Shown: positions 17,366 through 27,609, counted from the first letter of the stretch. The stretch: DNA of 64,000 nt from Bacteroidota bacterium (GCA_013360915.1 JABWAT010000016.1:1-64000), one strand, 5' to 3'. The notes: generated by a model from the letters alone, not told the origin. Made by a program: numbers and translations.

Positions 17366-19795
17366 TCACTTAATCACTGCAAATTTTCCAACGATTTCGC
17401 CCACCCGTGTCCTGACCTGATACAGATAAATACCAGGTGCAATTTCCCTTCTCGACTCATTCTGCAGGTTCCAGCTGTAGGTGCTGGTACCCGAGTCATG
17501 ATGAAGGGTGGTCACCCGCGTTCCATCGAGGGTGAAAATGTGGATGGTCGCCTCACCGGGCAGATTGACAAACCGGATCGCCCGGAAGGGTTCCGAGTAC
17601 AGGGTTTTGTCATAGGCGGGTTCGAACAGATTCGAAATGACATAGGGATTGGGCACCACCCGGATGGATTTCAACGCTGCCCGAAGATTTCCCTCATCGG
17701 TCGAGGCGGCCCCAACTGTAAAAATCCACTGTTCATTCACCTGGGTTCCGCCGGAAAAGAGGAGCTGATTCCCATCACTGGTAATCAGGGTCCGTGCGGG
17801 AACAATCAGGGTGGTGGGGAGAACCGTCACCGGGCCCGATGTCACCGTTACGGCCGGACCCACTCGCAAACGATCGCCGGTTTTCCCGGCCACCGGCAGT
17901 TGCAGACTGAAAATACCTGCCAAAGTCACTGGTTGGCCGGGTGTGTAATTCTTCACATCCAGTGAAGACACCTTCCCGGACCGGAGAGTCAGTTCATTGC
18001 TGCCGGTCCATTCCACCACAAAGGCAGAATCCGCTAAAAAGGCAGCCTGGTTATCCACCGAAATCAACGGAGTTCCCGCATAGGTTCCGGCTGTCCATTT
18101 ATAACCTGCCGTGATTACCACCGTGTAGTCGGCCGGCGCTGAAAGTGGTTTGCTGGTCGGGGTTACCAACAGGGATTGGGACGACCCGGTGGTTTGATTA
18201 AATGAAGCCAGAGAACCGGAGACCTGGCCGGCCGGCGGTGCCTGTGGAGTCAAAACCACCTGTTGTTTGTCTGAAGCGGGATCGGTTCCGCGTGAACTTT
18301 CGAGAACATCCTCACCATCCACCGCCAGATCGGGATCGGTATCAAACGCTGTCAGCGCATAATGATACCAGAATCCGTTAGAAACATTGGTGTCGGTGAA
18401 CCGGTAAGGGATGCCAGAATCGGGACCGATGCCATCCACCCGGTCGAAGGTACCGAGAACCGACCAGGTTTTTCCCAGATCGACCGACCGGTAAAGTTTA
18501 TAACCCTGGAAATCATACCGTCCGGTGTTCCGGTCGGGAACCGATTCGGTTTCATCGGTCCATAAAAGGGTGTTCTTTCCGTCTCCGGCAAATCCGCTCA
18601 GTGCGGGAACATCGGGAGGCAGCGGCGTATTGAAATTTTTCGCCGCCAGGGACCGGGCATAGGCTGCCGATGTCAGCAGCTGCGCACGGGTTCTTCCGCC
18701 GATGAGGGCATACGTCAGTTCGATGCTCTCGCCCGGGGCGAGGGTGTACGGTCCGGTTCCCATGATGGCAGTGATATCGAGTCCTGTGGAAGGAATGGTC
18801 GTTTCATCATCCATCCGGATGGAAGAGGCATCGGGCGCCAGATGGAAATAGCGGGAACCATCTGCCGAATTATACAAAACCGGCGAACTGCTCAGGACAT
18901 TGAAAATCATCTGGTCATCATCAAAGAAGTCATCGTACAGCAGGTAATGCCAGTCGGTCAGTCCGGTTTTCCCCTCGTTGGTTGGAGTGGTGGAAATGAC
19001 CGACAATCCGACAAAGGAAGTGGTGGAATCTCTGGTTTCAATGCTTTTTCCGTCATCGAAGAAGAAGAGCGTCTGGGTCTGGTGATCCACGTTGATGATG
19101 TCGTCTGCGTATTCGGGATCGCCATCGGGCAGGTTACCCACATCCACATCGATGTAATGCCCGACCCAGACACTGTCATAAACAGCGTTGGACCGGTTGG
19201 TGATGCGGAATTTAAAGTAAATGATATCCTGATATTTCTCGGCGGAAAAGGCGTAGTTGGTCTGTTCCACTTTCAGGTTGTGAACGGGATTGTTCGAGGA
19301 GTCGCCGTAGACCATGTACAGGTCCTGATTGGAGACAAACAGCGGATTTCCCTGCTGATCGCGAACCGGCCACCCGGTTGTTTTCGGCCAGGTGAACGGC
19401 AGCGATGAATTGGCGATCCGCACCGAATCCCGGTTGTGGTAACCGGTTTCCGGAAGGAAGTTCAATCCGGTCCGGCTGAAGATGGAGTTAATGGCCTGTG
19501 GTTTGGCACCGTTTTTCCCCGGCATCCCGATGATCAGACCCCAATCCTGAATGTAACGGGTTCCGCTGCCGATGGGATATTCGGCCCGGGGTCCAAGGGC
19601 AGGTGATGCATAAAAGCGCGCATAATTGGTGATGGTGTGACCAAAGTTTCCGGCATTGATTACGCCAATGGCCCGGTCTGCAACGGTTTGCTGCGCTTCG
19701 GTGGCGGTTACTCTGGGTGCGAGCGACCGGATCCGGTCCTGTGCATGAACGGCAGTGGCCAGCAAAATGAAAAAGATAAAAAGAGTATTTCTCAT
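17366..19795 (-). CDS. Large secreted surface protein with FnIII-like domain and T9SS sorting domain
   Basis: An 809-residue protein with a signal peptide (about 1-18). Its N-terminal half has repeated beta-strand-like segments without a recognised catalytic motif. A fibronectin-type segment lies at about 400-500 (GKNTLLWTDETES, GYKLYRSVDLGKTWSVL), and a C-terminal sorting domain starts near VVPNPYVIS (FTLDGTRV, APGIYLYQVRT). No lipobox is present. Its place directly behind a SusC-like receptor suggests it is the SusD-like or substrate-capturing partner, but it does not resemble SusD. The function is unknown; a surface binding role is inferred from context only. Confidence 0.75.
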   Translation of the reverse strand: MRNTLFIFFILLATAVHAQDRIRSLAPRVTATEAQQTVADRAIGVINAGNFGHTITNYARFYASPALGPRAEYPIGSGTRYIQDWGLIIGMPGKNGAKPQAINSIFSRTGLNFLPETGYHNRDSVRIANSSLPFTWPKTTGWPVRDQQGNPLFVSNQDLYMVYGDSSNNPVHNLKVEQTNYAFSAEKYQDIIYFKFRITNRSNAVYDSVWVGHYIDVDVGNLPDGDPEYADDIINVDHQTQTLFFFDDGKSIETRDSTTSFVGLSVISTTPTNEGKTGLTDWHYLLYDDFFDDDQMIFNVLSSSPVLYNSADGSRYFHLAPDASSIRMDDETTIPSTGLDITAIMGTGPYTLAPGESIELTYALIGGRTRAQLLTSAAYARSLAAKNFNTPLPPDVPALSGFAGDGKNTLLWTDETESVPDRNTGRYDFQGYKLYRSVDLGKTWSVLGTFDRVDGIGPDSGIPYRFTDTNVSNGFWYHYALTAFDTDPDLAVDGEDVLESSRGTDPASDKQQVVLTPQAPPAGQVSGSLASFNQTTGSSQSLLVTPTSKPLSAPADYTVVITAGYKWTAGTYAGTPLISVDNQAAFLADSAFVVEWTGSNELTLRSGKVSSLDVKNYTPGQPVTLAGIFSLQLPVAGKTGDRLRVGPAVTVTSGPVTVLPTTLIVPARTLITSDGNQLLFSGGTQVNEQWIFTVGAASTDEGNLRAALKSIRVVPNPYVISNLFEPAYDKTLYSEPFRAIRFVNLPGEATIHIFTLDGTRVTTLHHDSGTSTYSWNLQNESRREIAPGIYLYQVRTRVGEIVGKFAVIK

Positions 19796-19804
19796 GGGAT
19801 TTCC

Positions 19805-22300
19805 TTAAAACGTCACCGACAGCCCAAGCCGGACCAGCCGGGGAGCCGCATAGTTAGAGGGATCTTTCATCAGGGCCGGATCCAGATTGCCCACAAAGGT
19901 TTCATCGGGATCGCCGGTATCGGGATAGACGTACAGGACGTTTTTCCGGTTGGTCAGGTTGGTGATTTCTGCGAACAGTTCTACCCGGAACGGATCCAGG
20001 TCTATGTACTTGGAAACCACCGCATCCAGTTGCCAGGTGGCCGGCATCCGGGCTGAATTTTTTGCAACCAGTCCGCCATCCCGTTTCTGCGGGGTGTATG
20101 GGTAACCGCTTCCGCCACGGAAAACCAGTGTGGTCCGCCAGTCATTCAGGGGCTGGACTCCACCCCAGTCTGGTCCGGCCACATCGGGCGGAACCCAGGT
20201 CATGGTGGCATTGAACACATGCGGTTTGTCGAAATCGAGGTAGTAGATCTGCTGGGTTTTATACGGATCGCGGGATTCTGATACACTCGAGCTGCTTCCC
20301 CGGGCTACAGAGTACGTATAGGTGGCTGACCCGGAAAGGTTCATTACCGGCTTCATATCCAGTTTCAGTTCCACACCTTTAACATTGGCCCAGGCCTCAT
20401 TAATGGTCAGATTATAGGCCGAGGACTGACCGGGAAAGGTTCCCATCTGGTAGAAACGGGATCCGAGCAGACCGGTGATATCCTTGTAGTAACCCGTCAC
20501 CGATGCGACCAGAAAATCACTCACCTGATGAACCACCCCAACCTCATAAGCCGTTGTGCGCTGGGCATCCAGTTCCGGATCGGTGAAGACCAGATTCCGC
20601 ATGCCCAGGTTGTAGGACACATTTTCGAAGAAGTACCGGTACTCGGGGTTCTGAATAAACCGCCCGTAGGCAAACCGCAGCACCGTCTGATCGGATACCG
20701 GATGTGCAATGGCCACACGTGGTGAAAGTTGATACTTTGGTTTGCCTTCCTTACCGGTTGAGGCATTGAAGGGCTGACTGCGCAGGAAAGATTGGGAATC
20801 GAAATAGTCGAACCGGAGCCCCAGATTGATAATCAGATAATCATACTCAATTTTATCCTGAACATAGGCCGAGTATTCCTGCGGATATTTCAGGTAGGTG
20901 TTGGTTTCCGGATCGGTCTTACTGGACCAGTAGGTGTAATCGTAGTCAATGCGGTGGAACCGGGCCTCAGCTCCAGCCTTGATTTCATTGGTTGGCGTGA
21001 TCTGCCAGAACACATCACCGCGCAGATTGGTGGTCTGCAGCTGATTCGATTCCTCCTCGAGGGAATTGGCGCGTTCATAAAACGTCTGACCGCTGCTGGG
21101 GAAGAAATTTCCCTGCGTGAGAATGTCATCGTCCGGCAAATCGGGTCCGCGGTTGTAATCCCGGGTAAACAGACTGGCCCTGATTTCATAGAACAAGGTC
21201 GGACTGAGGGTATGGGTCAGACTCCCCACATACTGTAAACTGGAAGATTCGGTTTGCTGGTACCGTTCCGGAATCAGAAAATACAGGTGATTGTAACCCT
21301 TGTACCGTTCATCCGACCAGCGGGCCGACCAGTTGGTTTTAAGGGTGGTAGCTGGTTTCCAGGTCAGTTTTCCCAGAACGTTCCGGTTTTTATCCCAGCC
21401 GAAGGGCAGGTACGATCCGTTGTTTTCCACCGTTCCGGTGAGGTAGTAGGTTAACTGACCGGGTATGATGGGACCGCCGGTGAAAACACTCACGTAATTC
21501 TGATGCTGATCGGAAAAATCATCAACACCAAACTCCGAGGTCTTCACTTCGAACCCGCCGGTGAATTTTTCCGACCCTTCCCGTGTCACAATATTGACCA
21601 CGCCGCTCATGGCATTGCCGAACTCGGCATTAAAAGTTCCGGTCATGAAGTTCAGTTCTTCAATGGCATCGTTGCTCACATTGGTGGCATTGCCTCCGAT
21701 GGAAGGATCGACCACGTAAACACCATCGACCAGATAGGCCACTTCATTTCCCCGACCGCCCCTGACGTGAAGGGTGCGGCCGCTGCCGATTACTCCCGCC
21801 TGAAGCTGAAGCACATCGTAAAAATTCTGAACCGGCAATTCTTCAATGGAGGAGGCGCTCACCACGCTTTGGGTTCCGGTCACATCTTTCTGCACCAGCG
21901 GGCGGGAAGCTTCCACCACGATTCCTTCCACCTCGACTCCCACGTCCTCCATGGAAATATCCAGGCGGGTGGTCTGATCCACGCTGACTCTGACCTGACG
22001 GATGATCAGATCGCGGTAACCCACGTAGGAAGCACGAACTGTATAAACACCGGGGGCCAGATTCAGGATGGTGTAATTTCCGTTTTCATTGGTGGCAGCT
22101 CCCAGAGCCAATCCTTCCACGATGATGTTGACCCCAATCAGCGCTTCGCCGGTGGTCCGGTCGGTGGCTTTTCCGGCGATTTTCCCGGTGGTACCCGCCA
22201 GAAGACCTCCCGGCAGGGCAGACACCAGAATCAGAAGAAATCCGGTCAGCCTCAGCTGACGCCGCAAGAAGGAAACGAAAGACTGATCAGATCGGTTCAT
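19805..22300 (-). CDS. TonB-dependent outer-membrane receptor (SusC/CirA-like)
   Basis: An 831-residue receptor. A signal segment (about 1-36) is followed by a CarboxypepD_reg-like domain (about 37-125: GKIAGKATDRTTGEALIGVNI, TVRASYVGYRDLIIR), a plug domain with the typical VRGGRGNEVAYLVDGVYV and FNAEFGNAMSGVVNIVTREG, and a barrel of about 570 residues ending in LVRLGLSVTF. It should import a ligand using energy from TonB/ExbBD. Neighbouring cyanophycinases suggest the ligand is cyanophycin fragments such as beta-Asp-Arg peptides; this is inference. Its ATG overlaps the TGA of the RpiR gene (ATGA). Confidence 0.93.
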   Translation of the reverse strand: MNRSDQSFVSFLRRQLRLTGFLLILVSALPGGLLAGTTGKIAGKATDRTTGEALIGVNIIVEGLALGAATNENGNYTILNLAPGVYTVRASYVGYRDLIIRQVRVSVDQTTRLDISMEDVGVEVEGIVVEASRPLVQKDVTGTQSVVSASSIEELPVQNFYDVLQLQAGVIGSGRTLHVRGGRGNEVAYLVDGVYVVDPSIGGNATNVSNDAIEELNFMTGTFNAEFGNAMSGVVNIVTREGSEKFTGGFEVKTSEFGVDDFSDQHQNYVSVFTGGPIIPGQLTYYLTGTVENNGSYLPFGWDKNRNVLGKLTWKPATTLKTNWSARWSDERYKGYNHLYFLIPERYQQTESSSLQYVGSLTHTLSPTLFYEIRASLFTRDYNRGPDLPDDDILTQGNFFPSSGQTFYERANSLEEESNQLQTTNLRGDVFWQITPTNEIKAGAEARFHRIDYDYTYWSSKTDPETNTYLKYPQEYSAYVQDKIEYDYLIINLGLRFDYFDSQSFLRSQPFNASTGKEGKPKYQLSPRVAIAHPVSDQTVLRFAYGRFIQNPEYRYFFENVSYNLGMRNLVFTDPELDAQRTTAYEVGVVHQVSDFLVASVTGYYKDITGLLGSRFYQMGTFPGQSSAYNLTINEAWANVKGVELKLDMKPVMNLSGSATYTYSVARGSSSSVSESRDPYKTQQIYYLDFDKPHVFNATMTWVPPDVAGPDWGGVQPLNDWRTTLVFRGGSGYPYTPQKRDGGLVAKNSARMPATWQLDAVVSKYIDLDPFRVELFAEITNLTNRKNVLYVYPDTGDPDETFVGNLDPALMKDPSNYAAPRLVRLGLSVTF

Positions 22301-23160
22301 GGGTGATCCTTTTCAAAAAACAAACCCGAACGGGTCATGGCATCGTTGGTGTTTTGCAGATGTTTCAGAGCCTGCTGTTTATTCCGGATGGCAATCTCGG
22401 TGGCAAACGCATTGATGATTACCAGACAGGATGCAATGGAATTGGTGTAGATAAGATTGTCACTTTTCACCGGCAACACGTAATCGGCATATTCCGTAAC
22501 CGGTGCGGTCATTTTATTGGTGATGGCCACCACCCTGATTTTCCGCTTGCTGGCTTCAGAGGCAAGAACGATGGTTTCTGAGCTGTAGGGCGGAAAGGAA
22601 AACAGGATCAGCAGATCATCGGGCGTGACCTGATGCAGCTGCTCGGCAAAGGACTGAAAGTCATGGCGAAGGGAAAACGATCGGACCGAAACCTGTGATA
22701 AGGTGTAGGACAGAATGTCACTGAGCAGATGCGAAATACCCAATCCCGCGGCAAACACCGTGCGGGCCGTCAGAATGGCATCAATCACCACGCGCACCGA
22801 CTCCGGATTGAGACTGTTGATGGTTTCATTGATGTTATCCACATCCTGCTTGGCCACCATGAACAGCGAATCGAAATGGTTGTCACCGCGAAGCGGCAAC
22901 CGGGCCAGATAGTCGAATTCCGAATTGACGGCGGCACTGAGTTTTTCCCGGAAATCGATAAATCCCTGAAAGCCCAGTTCCTGTGCAAACCGGACCACCG
23001 TGGCTTTGCTGGCTCCGCAGCGGTCGCCGATATCGGTCACCGACAGAAACGCTGCTTCCCGCATGTTGTTCAGCAGGTAATCGGCCACCTTTTTCTGGTT
23101 GGTCGTCAGGCTGGGATACGCCCCGGCGATCAGTTGCTTGAAATCTCCCGATTCCACCAT
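22297..23160 (-). CDS. MurR/RpiR family transcriptional regulator
   Basis: A 287-residue regulator. The N-terminal RpiR helix-turn-helix (about 1-77) includes LTTNQKKVADYLLNN and DRCGASKATVVRFAQELGFQGFIDFREKL. A SIS domain (about 120-260) includes VFAAGLGISHLLSDILSYTL and ILFSFPPYSSETIVLASEA. SIS domains usually bind phosphosugars, but here the gene heads an operon for peptide use, so the effector may differ. The ATG at 23160 has AGGAG eight bases upstream; a GTG nine bases earlier is too close to that site. It likely controls its own operon and perhaps the adjacent one. Confidence 0.9.
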   Translation of the reverse strand: MVESGDFKQLIAGAYPSLTTNQKKVADYLLNNMREAAFLSVTDIGDRCGASKATVVRFAQELGFQGFIDFREKLSAAVNSEFDYLARLPLRGDNHFDSLFMVAKQDVDNINETINSLNPESVRVVIDAILTARTVFAAGLGISHLLSDILSYTLSQVSVRSFSLRHDFQSFAEQLHQVTPDDLLILFSFPPYSSETIVLASEASKRKIRVVAITNKMTAPVTEYADYVLPVKSDNLIYTNSIASCLVIINAFATEIAIRNKQQALKHLQNTNDAMTRSGLFFEKDHP

Positions 23161-23300
23161 TCCACACACTCCTGTTTCGGTTCCTGCCCGGAACCTGCCC
23201 TGACCAACCGGTCCGGCTAGTCACATCCGGCTGCCAACAGACAACCGGATGTGTGCAACCATCGCTCTCGGTCAAAGCAGTCCGTTCTGACCGGACTGTT

Positions 23301-25025
23301 TTATTTATTCAATATCATGACACGGGTCTGTACCGCCGAACCCAGTTGCAGACGAACCAGATAGATTCCACTGGAAAGACCCGTGGCATCAAAGGACGGG
23401 GCATAAGAACCGGCAGGCTGGATGGCATTCACCAGCGTGGTCACAGTCTGACCCAGCAGGTTATAAACCGTCATGGTGACCTGACCAGCCTGATCGAGGC
23501 GGTAAGGAATCACGGTAACCGGGTTAAACGGATTCGGGTAGTTCTGGCCGAGAACAAAACCATCAGCCGCCTGTTTTTCATCGGACACACTGGTTCCCAC
23601 CTGCAGCGGGGTGATGTCAAAATTATCGAACCGGAAGGTGTAACCCGGGTCATCATAGAACAGGACCTTGAAATCGGTCAGGTTGGTCAGTGCTGGAGCG
23701 GCCACATCGACTTCATCAGCCGCAAGGGTGTTACCAATCCAGACATCGTGCTTGTCATTGCCAACTGTGTTTGAACTGCCATCGGGTCCGCGGTAGGTCA
23801 CGGTCTCTCCGGTGTTGTTCAGCACCCAGCGGACCGTTTGCTTGCCGCTGAAGAAGGCCGTTTTCACACCAGCGGTTCCGGCTGTGTACGCCCAGATTCC
23901 AAATTCACCATTTACGTCGGATACATTCACACCAAGCCGGGCATACCGGTTGGCAGAGGGCGGATTGTTCAGATCATTGATGAAACCATTGCCCAGCGAC
24001 AACAGAAACGTTTTATCCATGGCACCGGTGTTGCCCGAAACAGTCAGATCAAAGGAAAAGACAAAAGCATCGGTCATCGGCACGTCTGTGCTTCGGGTGA
24101 ACCCGGCAAAACTGGAAACGAACTGATCGCGGGCAACCACGAGTTCACCATTGTCAATGGAAAGAGTGGTTCCGGCGCCTTCTGTGGCAATGGAATCGAA
24201 CAATCCGGGGCCTGCACCCACCGACCAGTAGGCATCCACATCGGCTGATCCGCTGAAAGATTGCGAAAAGACAGGCGGAACCGGAGGCAGGTTGGTGAAG
24301 GTCAGGTTATCAAACCGGAAGGTATAACCCGGATCATCATAAAACAGCACCTTGAAATCACTGATGCCGGTCAGGCCAGGGGCCGCCACATCGACTTCAT
24401 CGGCAGCAAGGGTATTGCCGATCCAGACATCATGCTTATCAGAGGCCAGTGTATAAGTGCCTCCATCAGGTCCGAGATAGGTCAGCGTGGTGGCCGAGTT
24501 GTTCAGCACCCAGCGGACGGTTTGTTTTCCGGTGAAGAAAGCCGTTTTTACCCCTGCGGTTCCTGCCGTGTAGGCCCAGATTCCGAACTCACCATTCACA
24601 TCAGACACATTTACTCCGAGTCGGGCATAACGGTTGGCAGAAGGCGGATTGTTCAGATCATTGATAAATCCATTTCCAAGCGAAATCAGAAAGGTTTTAT
24701 CCATGGCCCCGGTGTTTCCTGAAACCGTCAGGTCGAAGCTGAACATGAAGGTTTCGGTCAGGGCAATGTCGGTGGACCGGGAAAAGGCCGCAAAATTCGA
24801 CACGAACTGATCACGGGCAACCATCAACTCGCCGCCATCGATGCTGATGGCAGTTCCGCTGCCTTCCGAGGCAATGGTATCCAGCTGATTGGGTCCGGCC
24901 GGAGTGGCCCAGTAGGCACTAACATCAGCTGACTGGTTAAAATCCAGCTTAAAGGGCGTTTGAGCCAGCGCGGTGGTACCGGTCAGCAGCAGGACCGATA
25001 CGATTGGCAGATAACGAGACGTCAT
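23301..25025 (-). CDS. Secreted protein with two near-identical 219-residue repeats and T9SS sorting domain
   Basis: A 574-residue protein starting at the ATG at 25025 (AAAGGA upstream). A signal peptide (1-22, ending ALAQ) is followed by two tandem copies of a 219-residue module at about 25-243 and 253-471. Each runs from an ADVxAYW segment to PGYTFRFDN, and most positions are identical. A type A sorting domain follows (GQNYPNPFNPVT, VYNLLGQTV, SSGIYLVRL). The module looks like an all-beta, jelly-roll-like carbohydrate- or polymer-binding fold, but no family is recognised. It lies 23 bp behind the YfcC carrier gene. A role in holding substrate or granules at the surface is inferred. Confidence 0.8.
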   Translation of the reverse strand: MTSRYLPIVSVLLLTGTTALAQTPFKLDFNQSADVSAYWATPAGPNQLDTIASEGSGTAISIDGGELMVARDQFVSNFAAFSRSTDIALTETFMFSFDLTVSGNTGAMDKTFLISLGNGFINDLNNPPSANRYARLGVNVSDVNGEFGIWAYTAGTAGVKTAFFTGKQTVRWVLNNSATTLTYLGPDGGTYTLASDKHDVWIGNTLAADEVDVAAPGLTGISDFKVLFYDDPGYTFRFDNLTFTNLPPVPPVFSQSFSGSADVDAYWSVGAGPGLFDSIATEGAGTTLSIDNGELVVARDQFVSSFAGFTRSTDVPMTDAFVFSFDLTVSGNTGAMDKTFLLSLGNGFINDLNNPPSANRYARLGVNVSDVNGEFGIWAYTAGTAGVKTAFFSGKQTVRWVLNNTGETVTYRGPDGSSNTVGNDKHDVWIGNTLAADEVDVAAPALTNLTDFKVLFYDDPGYTFRFDNFDITPLQVGTSVSDEKQAADGFVLGQNYPNPFNPVTVIPYRLDQAGQVTMTVYNLLGQTVTTLVNAIQPAGSYAPSFDATGLSSGIYLVRLQLGSAVQTRVMILNK

Positions 25026-25048
25026 GAGGGTTCCTTTCAGATTAAGAA

Positions 25049-26446
25049 TTAAAACGGGCCGTAGAAGAAGAAAAAGATGGGCGGAACCAACAGCAGAATC
25101 GCCGCCAGGTAAAACCAGATCATCAGCGGGGCAATCCATTTCAGCCAGACGTTGAAGGGAATCTTTGCAATGGAGAGAATACCCATGGTCACACCGCTGG
25201 TCGGCAGAATCATCGAATTAAGTCCGTCGCCAAACTGGAAAATCAGCACCGTGGTCTGCCGGGTGATACCAAGCAGATCACCCAGCGGCGCCATGATCGG
25301 AATGGTCAGTGCCGCCTGACCGGAACCCGACGGAACCAGAAAGTGAATCACATACTGGACTGCGAACATCACATTGGCCGAAACGAAGGGATGAAAGTCA
25401 CCCACCAGACCTGTCACCGAGTTCAGCATGGTATCGATGATTTTTCCATCCTGAGCCACAATCAGCACTGCTTTCGAAAGGGCGATTACCAGTCCGGCAG
25501 TCATCATATCGCGGGCACCGTCCTTGAACGCCGAGACCGACTCATCCACCGGCATCCGATAAACAAGTGCAGAAAGGAGTCCGAGCGCCAGAAACAAACC
25601 GGCGATTTCATTGATGTACCATTCATACTGAATCACCCCGCCGATCAGGGCCACCAGCGTGAGGGCGAGCAGCCAGAGAATCAGTTTCCGGCGGAAGGTC
25701 AGGTCGGTGCGTGAGGCGGCTTCCTTGTCGAAAAGCCGGGTTTTATCCAACTCGTACACCGGGGATTTTTCTGGATTTTTTTCAATCCGCCGGGCATAGG
25801 CCATCACAAACCAGATGGCGATGGCCGTGATCACTGCCCATACCACCAGCCGGTATTCCCATCCGGAAAAGAGCGGCAGTTCGGCAATTCCCTGCGCAAC
25901 CCCGATGGTGAACGGATTCAGGACCGCGCCCGCAAATCCGGCTCCGGCTCCCACAAAGGGAATCGACACGCCCACCAGGGAATCGTACCCGAGTGACAAC
26001 GCCAGCGGAATGGTGATAAGAATAAAGACCAGGTTTTCTTCAGACATGCCAAACGTGGCCCCACCCACCGAGAAAATGAGCATGACCACCGGCAGGATCC
26101 AGTTTTTATAGGCCGGGTGCCGTTTTGAAAAATCCAGAATGCTTTCCAGGCCGGCCGTGATGGCACCGGTCCGGGTAACAATGGAAAAGGCTCCGCCGAT
26201 CAGGAAAACAAAGGCGATGATCTGTGCCGCCTTGATAAATCCCTTGATGGGGGCCGTCAGAAAAGCTCCCAGTCCCTGCGGGGCTGGCTCCACCTCCTGA
26301 TAGGATCCCGGAACCACCACGGTTATTCCGTTCTTCTCCACTTTCGAAAATTCACCGGCCGGCAACAGCCAGGTCAGCACGATAAACAGAATCAGAATGG
26401 AAAGCAGGATCAGGATCGTATCGGGAAACCGGTTGGTCTGTGTCAT
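25049..26446 (-). CDS. YfcC/DcuC-family inner-membrane carrier
   Basis: A 465-residue protein with about 12 transmembrane helices. It matches the YfcC (DcuC superfamily) pattern: LTWLLPAGEFSKVEKNG near the N-terminus, GGATFGMSEENLVFILI, PFVGAGAGFAGAVLNPFTIGVAQGIAELP, and the C-terminal LVPSGSGQAALTIPIMAPLGDLLG. Relatives move dicarboxylates, amino acids or basic amino acid/peptide substrates. Placed 3 bp after a cyanophycinase and near an isoaspartyl peptidase, it is a good candidate for taking beta-Asp-Arg or arginine across the inner membrane; this substrate is inferred. Confidence 0.88.
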   Translation of the reverse strand: MTQTNRFPDTILILLSILILFIVLTWLLPAGEFSKVEKNGITVVVPGSYQEVEPAPQGLGAFLTAPIKGFIKAAQIIAFVFLIGGAFSIVTRTGAITAGLESILDFSKRHPAYKNWILPVVMLIFSVGGATFGMSEENLVFILITIPLALSLGYDSLVGVSIPFVGAGAGFAGAVLNPFTIGVAQGIAELPLFSGWEYRLVVWAVITAIAIWFVMAYARRIEKNPEKSPVYELDKTRLFDKEAASRTDLTFRRKLILWLLALTLVALIGGVIQYEWYINEIAGLFLALGLLSALVYRMPVDESVSAFKDGARDMMTAGLVIALSKAVLIVAQDGKIIDTMLNSVTGLVGDFHPFVSANVMFAVQYVIHFLVPSGSGQAALTIPIMAPLGDLLGITRQTTVLIFQFGDGLNSMILPTSGVTMGILSIAKIPFNVWLKWIAPLMIWFYLAAILLLVPPIFFFFYGPF

Positions 26447-26449
26447 GGT

Positions 26450-27277
26450 TTACTCAATGGGAAAAATTTCACCGGGGACCAGCACACTCATGGCAATGTT
26501 GCGCCCACCGATGAGTGATCGTTTATCCGAAAAAAGTTTTGTATTCAGCCGAAGCAGAACCACCTGAGATTCTCCAATCACGGTGGCCTGGTTTTTCCGG
26601 ACGAGGATGGCGGTGGATTCATCGATCCCGACACCCAGCTGACCCGGATTTTCGAGGACGGCTGTGACCAACCGGTTCATGCGTTTCCTTTTAAGGAAAT
26701 GCTGATCAATAATGGTGGATTTCAGGAGTCCGAGACCTCTGGCGGTTTCTATGTTATCCTTTTCAATGGTCCTGAAAGAATCCTCATCGGCGTTCGGGTA
26801 GCGGAGTTCCCGGCCGGTTATCATAATACGGCTCATCACAGCAGCCCCTGCGCTGGTTCCGGCAATCATGCCTCCCCGCTGGTAACAGTCCATGATGGCT
26901 TTTTCTGCAGGGGTTCCGCCCACTGCCGACATAAACCGGTTCTGATCGCCACCCGTGATAAAAATGAGTGCGGCTTTCCTGAGCGAATCCAACTGGGTGG
27001 ACCGCAGACTATCGCCTGATGAAAAGAAAAAGGTCGTCAGGGATTTGGCCCCGCCTTCAGTCAGGGATCTGGCCGCATAGAAAGCCGAGGTATCGGGTTC
27101 TTCACTCGACTGAGGCAGAATAATTCCATACCCGCTTTTATCCAGACCGGACTCGCTCACCAGTTTCTTCATCATCATGGGCGGGCGCTTTCCTCCCCCG
27201 ATGATAAACAGACTTCCCTGAGCCAGAACATCCAGCGTGAATCCCAGAAGAATCGCCATCAACAGTAACCGGTTCAT
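26450..27277 (-). CDS. cphB: Second exported cyanophycinase (S51 peptidase)
   Basis: A 275-residue S51 peptidase of normal CphB length. After a signal peptide (about 1-19, ending LAQ) it shows FITGGDQ at 106-112, catalytic Ser142 in AGTSAGAAVMS, and IDQHFLKRKRMNRL, which matches the conserved CphB His/Arg region. There is no T9SS sorting domain, so it should stay in the periplasm, unlike the 593-residue homologue. It would cut cyanophycin fragments that enter through the outer membrane to beta-Asp-Arg dipeptides. It is the first gene of an operon with the YfcC carrier and the repeat protein. Confidence 0.9.
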   Translation of the reverse strand: MNRLLLMAILLGFTLDVLAQGSLFIIGGGKRPPMMMKKLVSESGLDKSGYGIILPQSSEEPDTSAFYAARSLTEGGAKSLTTFFFSSGDSLRSTQLDSLRKAALIFITGGDQNRFMSAVGGTPAEKAIMDCYQRGGMIAGTSAGAAVMSRIMITGRELRYPNADEDSFRTIEKDNIETARGLGLLKSTIIDQHFLKRKRMNRLVTAVLENPGQLGVGIDESTAILVRKNQATVIGESQVVLLRLNTKLFSDKRSLIGGRNIAMSVLVPGEIFPIE

Positions 27278-27609
27278 TCAATCAACTCCCCTCGTTTGAA
27301 ACAATGATGTGAAAAAATACATCCGGAATCAAGACCGTGTTGTAATAATATTCTCATCTATTGGACCATTTTAAGGTTTATGTTCAATAATTTCAATCAG
27401 TTAAGAAAGATCACTCTCGCTTACTTTTTTAGGATAATGTGCCGGCAACCGGTAAATACTTAGCCAAAATCCCCATCCTCTTCAATAGTAGAAGGGCTTC
27501 CATTTTTGTGTCACCACCAAATCTGCTCCGATTTGAAAGACAAAGTTGGTGTTTTGGTTACGCTTGTCTATATTCATGAGAAATTATTTTCAATGTCCAT
27601 GGAGTCCGT
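27278..27609. other. Divergent intergenic region between cyanophycinase and isoaspartyl peptidase genes
   Basis: 332 bp with no gene, clearly more A/T-rich than the flanking genes. It must contain the promoters of two divergent transcription units and is the best place to look for the RpiR operator. No clear consensus promoter pair, hairpin or repeat was identified by eye. The peptidase ATG is preceded by GGAG five bases upstream. Confidence 0.6.

Noticed and set aside
17366-22300. SusC/SusD pair
   Set aside because: The receptor is SusC-like, but the following protein has no lipobox or SusD pattern and ends in a T9SS sorting domain.
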